DNA from: Flavobacteriales bacterium UBA2798 | Lineage (GTDB): Bacteria; Bacteroidota; Bacteroidia; Flavobacteriales_D; UBA2798 | Assembly: GCA_002351955.1 (NCBI GenBank) | Contig: DEHO01000059.1 | Coordinates: 92,679 to 102,447 of the forward strand | DNA length: 9,769 nt | Direction of reading: 5' to 3' | In this document: positions 6,544-9,769 of the stretch, one piece after another | How positions within the stretch are numbered: the stretch's first letter is position 1 | Layout: the number at the start of each line of letters is the position of its first letter | Translations under genes and position numbers: made by a program | Notes under the pieces: generated by a model | Told to the model about the DNA's origin: nothing | Database searches by the model: none | What the model saw: the letters and a program-made list of their open reading frames with translations, nothing else

Positions 6544-7587
6544 TTACTTAAACTGCAAAATGAACTCGTTGACACGCTGACAAAAAATCGCCTGATCCTG
6601 GTACATTCCAATATGCCCACTATTCGGTAGTATGACACTGAATGTATCGGTAGAATTGATCCGGCTGATTACATCATTCCCCAATGCAGGCGGGCAAATA
6701 AAATCGTATTTACCATAAAGGGTCATCACAGGAAGACTCACCCCGGCCAAGGCATTTGAAAAATCATAATTCCGCAATTCGTCTTGAATATTGGCGCTTT
6801 GACTGAACTTCAGATTCAAAAATGTGCTGGTAATTGCATAATTCTGCCTGATGGCGTTGGCTTTTATTACATCCACCATTGGAAAAGGAGAAACTTCTGA
6901 AAAATAAGATTCCGCCTCAGCAGCATAGCTGTTAAGCTGGTTGGCAGTTTCAAGATCCAATACTCCGGCAGGTAGACCGATTACAAAATCCAGGATTTCC
7001 TGCCATTGACTACTATTATTTCCCAATGCAATCTGCTGATTGGCGTAAAAACTCAATGCATGTCTTGTATAATCGTCATTTAACGGGTAATTGTGAGAAG
7101 CACTGCAAATGATCCAGCCTTTTATTAAATTCTGGTTATTCCCCTTGGTAACAAAAGATGTACTTAACATTCCACCAAAACTATGCGCCAAAAGAAAAAT
7201 ACTAATGTCGCTACCGTACCTGAATTTTAAAACCTGAATTACTTTTTCCAGGTCTTCTGTCATCGTTGGTAAATTGAAGTAGTCGGCATTACCAGCTCCT
7301 TGTGATGCACCAGCATTACGGTGATCCCAATAGGCAACAGCATACTTATCTTCAATATTATCTGAAATATAATCTGAATTGTAAAAATAAGAACTGGAAC
7401 CTGGTCCGCCATGTATAAACAACAAAACCGTCTTACTTGAAGTATTGCCCTCTACCAGAACACGCATGGATGCACCTTTGTTTTCGACATAAAATGTCTC
7501 TGAAACATTTTTACCCAATTTGATTTTTTCCTTCTGACACGATGAAACCATCAGAAGAAGAAATATACTAAACAGAAGTTGTTTCAT
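6544..7587 (-). CDS. Alpha/beta-hydrolase lipoprotein (proline iminopeptidase-like)
   Basis: This is a 347-residue serine hydrolase attached to the cell envelope. The signal MKQLLFSIFLLLMVSSC makes Cys17 the probable lipidated residue. The alpha/beta-hydrolase fold shows the oxyanion motif HGGPG (59-63), nucleophile elbow AHSFGG with Ser136, acid Asp295 in YGKYDFICP and His325 in SGHIGM, so the triad is complete. HGGPG and WDHRNAG (87-93) are typical of the prolyl aminopeptidase/tricorn-interacting-factor type branch. Cleavage of N-terminal proline from peptides is therefore plausible, but esterase or other hydrolase activity cannot be excluded. The cap region is about 160-280. The ATG overlaps the stop of the upstream barrel-like gene as ATGA, so the two are probably translated together. 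Confidence 0.92.
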   Translation of the reverse strand: MKQLLFSIFLLLMVSSCQKEKIKLGKNVSETFYVENKGASMRVLVEGNTSSKTVLLFIHGGPGSSSYFYNSDYISDNIEDKYAVAYWDHRNAGASQGAGNADYFNLPTMTEDLEKVIQVLKFRYGSDISIFLLAHSFGGMLSTSFVTKGNNQNLIKGWIICSASHNYPLNDDYTRHALSFYANQQIALGNNSSQWQEILDFVIGLPAGVLDLETANQLNSYAAEAESYFSEVSPFPMVDVIKANAIRQNYAITSTFLNLKFSQSANIQDELRNYDFSNALAGVSLPVMTLYGKYDFICPPALGNDVISRINSTDTFSVILPNSGHIGMYQDQAIFCQRVNEFILQFK

Positions 7588-8252
7588 GCTTTGAACTTAT
7601 TTTTGCTGATGTGTTTTTGATTTGCATTTACTCTAAGAAACTTCGCAGTTTTGTAAATAATTCCTAACTCCATTGCAGGACGAATATAATAGGTGCTGTT
7701 ATAAGGAAATAAAAGCAAAACATTGAACTTATAGTAAACAGAAAATGGTCTGGACTGAACTACAGACAAATCATAACCAAGCCCACAACCCAGCGAAACT
7801 AAAGCATAATTGTATCCAGCCATCCGACGAACTGAAACACTTCCCTTTTCATCAACCTGATAAGTTGTGCCTCCTAAAAATGTCCTGCTATAACCCAATT
7901 CCGGAGAAAATTCGGTAAACCAACCCCGATCGCCTGTCCTGCGCATTGAATAGCCCAAAGTAGCATACACATTGTCATGAAACGTAGGATGATGGTACCA
8001 GCTCACATTGCCGGTAATAAAACGATCTTTCAAGAAAACCTCCTGCTTGCCTTTTCGTTTCGTCCTGGAAAGGACAATAGACTTCAAGGGAATTTCCAAA
8101 CCCATCCTGACACCGGGATATACAATGGAACTGTTATAGGCAAGTTTAACATTGGACGCCTTCATTTCATGCGATAAACGAGATGAGTCTTCCTGCGAGT
8201 AAACAGATTGTATTACAAATACAAAAAAGAATATGAATCCAATAATTCTCAT
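7584..8252 (-). CDS. Secreted protein, probable small outer-membrane beta-barrel
   Basis: This is a 222-residue protein of unknown function. A signal peptide covers about 1-19 (MRIIGFIFFFVFVIQSVYS), with no lipobox. The mature part has alternating, aromatic-rich short strands separated by Gly/Asp turns. Examples are NVYATLGYSM, WFTEFSPELGYSR, YALVSLGCGLGYDL, FSVYYKFNVLLLF and YIRPAMELGIIYK. This pattern fits an 8-10 stranded outer-membrane barrel, though the C-terminus is a basic tail and not a terminal aromatic. The ATG at 8252 was chosen over an in-frame TTG at 8264 because it begins right at the signal peptide. Coupling by ATGA to the hydrolase suggests a shared process at the outer membrane. 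A possible -7 element lies 70 nt upstream. Confidence 0.8.
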   Translation of the reverse strand: MRIIGFIFFFVFVIQSVYSQEDSSRLSHEMKASNVKLAYNSSIVYPGVRMGLEIPLKSIVLSRTKRKGKQEVFLKDRFITGNVSWYHHPTFHDNVYATLGYSMRRTGDRGWFTEFSPELGYSRTFLGGTTYQVDEKGSVSVRRMAGYNYALVSLGCGLGYDLSVVQSRPFSVYYKFNVLLLFPYNSTYYIRPAMELGIIYKTAKFLRVNANQKHISKNKFKA

Positions 8253-8321
8253 AAGTGAAATCAAGAATAAACTTTTAAAATAAAATTAAAACTACAATAA
8301 ATCGAAAAAGTAAAAGGACCT

Positions 8322-8329
8322 CAAATGTA
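8322..8329 (-). promoter_or_regulatory. Possible -7 promoter element for the barrel-hydrolase pair
   Basis: TACATTTG on the minus strand (8329-8322) matches TAnnTTTG exactly and lies between the TonB-like gene's stop and the barrel gene's start. It would give a leader of about 65 nt. No TTTG is seen at the -33 distance, so support is weak. Confidence 0.3.
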
Positions 8330-8364
8330 ATGATAGATTTTTTCATGATCAGCATAATCGATTT

Positions 8365-9051
8365 TCATTCGTTCTCCTCTTTCCTCCAATGAGGACTATT
8401 GCCATTGTTCAATGCAAAAGAAATTGGAATACTCTGCTTAAAAGGAACTTTTTGTCCATTTTTGCGGGCAGGAATAAATTCAAGCATGGAAATGATGCGC
8501 ATGGCTTCTCTGTTAGCACTTTCCGATAAACCTTGTACAATGCGAATATCAATTGGAATTCCGGAAGTATCGATGGTAAATTCCACAACAACTTCACCTG
8601 AAACAATATCATCAGGTACCCGGATACTGCACCTGATAAACTCATCCAAATCATTTTGCCCGCCGTGCTTATATACGGGAGGAGTTGCGATTACCATTCC
8701 CAACGTTGCCATTGGCATATCTTTCATGGATATAAATAGCTCCTCAAAATCAAGCCAACTTTCATTTTTACCCCGGGCATAAACACCAAAACCATACGAA
8801 AGGAGCGCTCCGGCAAGGACACCTTTAATAATCAATGATCTATTTCGGGGACGAACTTGTGAAACAGAAAAAACTCCACAAACAGTTCCCTTTTCCTCAA
8901 GATGTCTATGTAAATCGGAAATATCACTTTTCCGGAAATCAACTATGGTTTTTTCGCATGAAGTACAAAATCGGCCTCCGTCACAAGACTTCATTTTATC
9001 AAAATCCTTGTTGCAGGGAAAGGAAAAGGAAATGTTCTCAATTGGTGTCAT
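8365..9051 (-). CDS. TonB C-terminal-domain protein with N-terminal cysteine module
   Basis: This is a 228-residue protein. The N-terminal module (1-60) has C13, C23, C29 and C32 in the pattern PC..DF.KM..C..GRFC..C.K...DF, plus C58. It is a small cytoplasmic, probably metal-binding module seen before many Bacteroidota membrane proteins. One membrane helix follows at about 72-91, then a linker of about 92-125. A TonB C-terminal-like domain at about 128-214 contains VVVEFTIDTSGIPIDIRIVQG, REAMRII, FIPARKNGQKV and IPISFAL. TonB-type proteins pass proton-motive-force energy to outer-membrane receptors, but many such Bacteroidota proteins are not classical TonB and lack its Pro-rich periplasmic span. 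The linker here is short for crossing the periplasm, so energising a receptor is uncertain. The ATG at 9051 begins at the cysteine module; a TTG at 9093 would add 14 residues. Confidence 0.85.
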   Translation of the reverse strand: MTPIENISFSFPCNKDFDKMKSCDGGRFCTSCEKTIVDFRKSDISDLHRHLEEKGTVCGVFSVSQVRPRNRSLIIKGVLAGALLSYGFGVYARGKNESWLDFEELFISMKDMPMATLGMVIATPPVYKHGGQNDLDEFIRCSIRVPDDIVSGEVVVEFTIDTSGIPIDIRIVQGLSESANREAMRIISMLEFIPARKNGQKVPFKQSIPISFALNNGNSPHWRKEENE

Positions 9052-9126
9052 ATGCAAAGGAGATTTAACCTTGATTCTTAACCAACGAAACAATTCATAA
9101 AATAGTATGTAGAACAGACTTTTTAC

Positions 9127-9152
9127 TTATTGCTCTTTATAAACGGCAATAA
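9127..9152 (-). terminator. Inverted repeat, possible terminator of the small membrane protein gene
   Basis: TTATTGC (9127-9133) and GCAATAA (9146-9152) form a perfect 7-bp stem with a 12-nt loop. It lies about 30 nt past the minus-strand stop at 9181. The stem is AT-rich and lacks a T-run downstream, so it is at best a weak terminator. It could also be an RNA-processing or regulatory hairpin upstream of the TonB-like gene. Confidence 0.4.
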
Positions 9153-9180
9153 CATGTTTTCTCCAACTAAACCGCCACCT

Positions 9181-9486
9181 TTAATACTTCAAGGGAACCC
9201 CAAAAGCAGCCTGATAATTCAATAGTGAAATTGCCAATGTAAAAGGTGATCCAAAAACACACCAGGGTATTATCACATACCGATTAATATTCACGTTCTG
9301 TATTTTAAAATAACTCAAAAAACAAATAACAATTAATGCTACAACAGAAATCATGAATCCATGAATCAAAAGTCCGTAATTATCATCGTATGCTAAAAAT
9401 TGAGCCTTATAAAAACACCACCAACAATAGATGGTCTGCATGATCAGAAACAGTGGTAAAATACTATTACGAAGACCAAAGTGCAT
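9181..9486 (-). CDS. Small multi-helix membrane protein
   Basis: This 101-residue protein (from the ATG at 9486) has hydrophobic segments at about 8-30, 38-61 and 71-92. They are separated by the short polar loops AYDDNYG and KIQNVNINR. It ends GVPLKY. I do not recognise it. An in-frame TTG at 9522 would add 12 residues; since a TTG start is likely at 5053, that start cannot be ruled out. It lies 83 nt (or 47 nt) beyond the stop of the right-edge gene. It occupies the same place relative to that gene as the four-helix protein at 4679-5053 does to the copy-1 frame, yet the two membrane proteins show no convincing similarity. Conserved tail plus variable partner resembles toxin/immunity arrangements, which is only a hypothesis. 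Confidence 0.65.
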   Translation of the reverse strand: MHFGLRNSILPLFLIMQTIYCWWCFYKAQFLAYDDNYGLLIHGFMISVVALIVICFLSYFKIQNVNINRYVIIPWCVFGSPFTLAISLLNYQAAFGVPLKY

Positions 9487-9569
9487 AATTCTACAGTTCC
9501 AATTGAGCAGAACATTAATCAATCCAACAAAAACCTAACATACTACAATCAAATTCGATCATTACCCAA

Positions 9570-9769
9570 TCAATGCCGGTTGTCACAATTTATTTCGACG
9601 TATTTGTTGGGAGAATGTACAAAAAACAAGGTCGGGCAACCAAAGGAGACCCAGGTAAAACCAAAAATTACTTCGGGTTTGTCTTTGAACAGTTTGCCTA
9701 CCCATTGCTCTTTCAAATCGGGGTAATTGGAATTGTTGATTCCGAAATTCAAAGGCGTAACACTCGATC
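9570..9769 (-). CDS. 3' end of a gene of unknown function, ending NRH (cut by window edge)
   Basis: The frame is open from the window edge to the TGA at 9572-9570, showing at least 65 C-terminal residues. The nearest possible start is TTG at 9752, but the frame continues open upstream, so the true start may lie outside. The sequence is rich in aromatics: DLKEQWVGKLFKDKPEV, then a hydrophobic stretch FGFTWVSFGCPTLFFV, then PNKYVEINCDNRH. It aligns without gaps to the frame ending at 5050, with 33 of 48 residues identical and the last 13 fully conserved. Differences between copies number 8, 5 and 14 at codon positions 1, 2 and 3, a mild excess at third positions that supports coding. No domain recognised. 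The short sharp C-terminus suggests a functional tail. Confidence 0.6.
   Translation of the reverse strand, partial: SSVTPLNFGINNSNYPDLKEQWVGKLFKDKPEVIFGFTWVSFGCPTLFFVHSPNKYVEINCDNRH
9571..9720. repeat. Diverged repeat, copy 2 (partner at 5051-5200)
   Basis: Same orientation as copy 1 and 123 of 150 bases identical. The match may extend slightly further right, where both copies contain TAATTGG, but copy 1 has a tandem duplication there. Sequence beyond the stop codon, below 9570, is unrelated to the matching place in copy 1. Confidence 0.9.

Noticed and set aside
9052..9093. Upstream TTG start for the TonB-like protein
   Set aside because: The extra 14 residues are basic and unlike the family, while the ATG at 9051 lies directly before the cysteine module.
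5051..9720. The paired repeats as ends of an insertion sequence or composite transposon
   Set aside because: The copies are direct, only about 82% identical, end at a stop codon without terminal inverted repeats or target duplications that I can see, and no transposase lies between them.
1..9769. CRISPR array, tRNA or rRNA genes
   Set aside because: No regularly spaced 25-40 nt repeats with unique spacers, and no tRNA-like cloverleaf or rRNA sequence, were seen on either strand by eye.

Overview
The window looks like chromosomal DNA of a Bacteroidota bacterium. The evidence is a TonB-dependent receptor with a carboxypeptidase-like N-terminal domain, several lipoproteins and secreted proteins of Bacteroidota type, a TonB-like protein with the cysteine-rich N-terminal module common in that phylum, and promoter elements matching the phylum's TAnnTTTG (-7) consensus. 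Genus cannot be read from the sequence. Base composition falls from roughly 45% GC on the left to below 40% on the right, judged from sample lines.

Left part (1-3803): a metal-homeostasis locus. A DtxR/MntR-type regulator and a ZIP-family metal transporter (cut by the window edge) form a tight minus-strand operon. A TonB-dependent receptor and a secreted thioredoxin form a plus-strand pair with an ATGA overlap. The 75-bp divergent intergenic region holds a perfect 7-2-7 palindrome, TTTAGACTCGTCTAAA, placed to control both directions. Both genes have a -7 element ending 4 nt before their ATG, which predicts leaderless mRNAs.

Middle and right part (3924-9769): every gene is on the minus strand. 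In coordinate order these are a lipoprotein of unknown function, a four-helix membrane protein starting at TTG, a short reading frame ending in NRH, a PD40 beta-propeller lipoprotein, an alpha/beta-hydrolase lipoprotein coupled to a putative outer-membrane barrel protein, a TonB C-terminal-domain protein, a second small membrane protein, and the 3' end of a gene that runs off the window.

The least explained feature is a diverged repeat. The frame ending at 5050 and the one ending at 9570 share 123 of 150 nt and 33 of 48 aligned residues. Similarity starts exactly at the stop codon, has no gaps, and differs most at third codon positions. Each copy is followed by a small, mutually dissimilar multi-helix membrane protein. 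This resembles a duplicated effector-tail plus membrane-partner module, but the function is unknown and the toxin/immunity reading is only a hypothesis.
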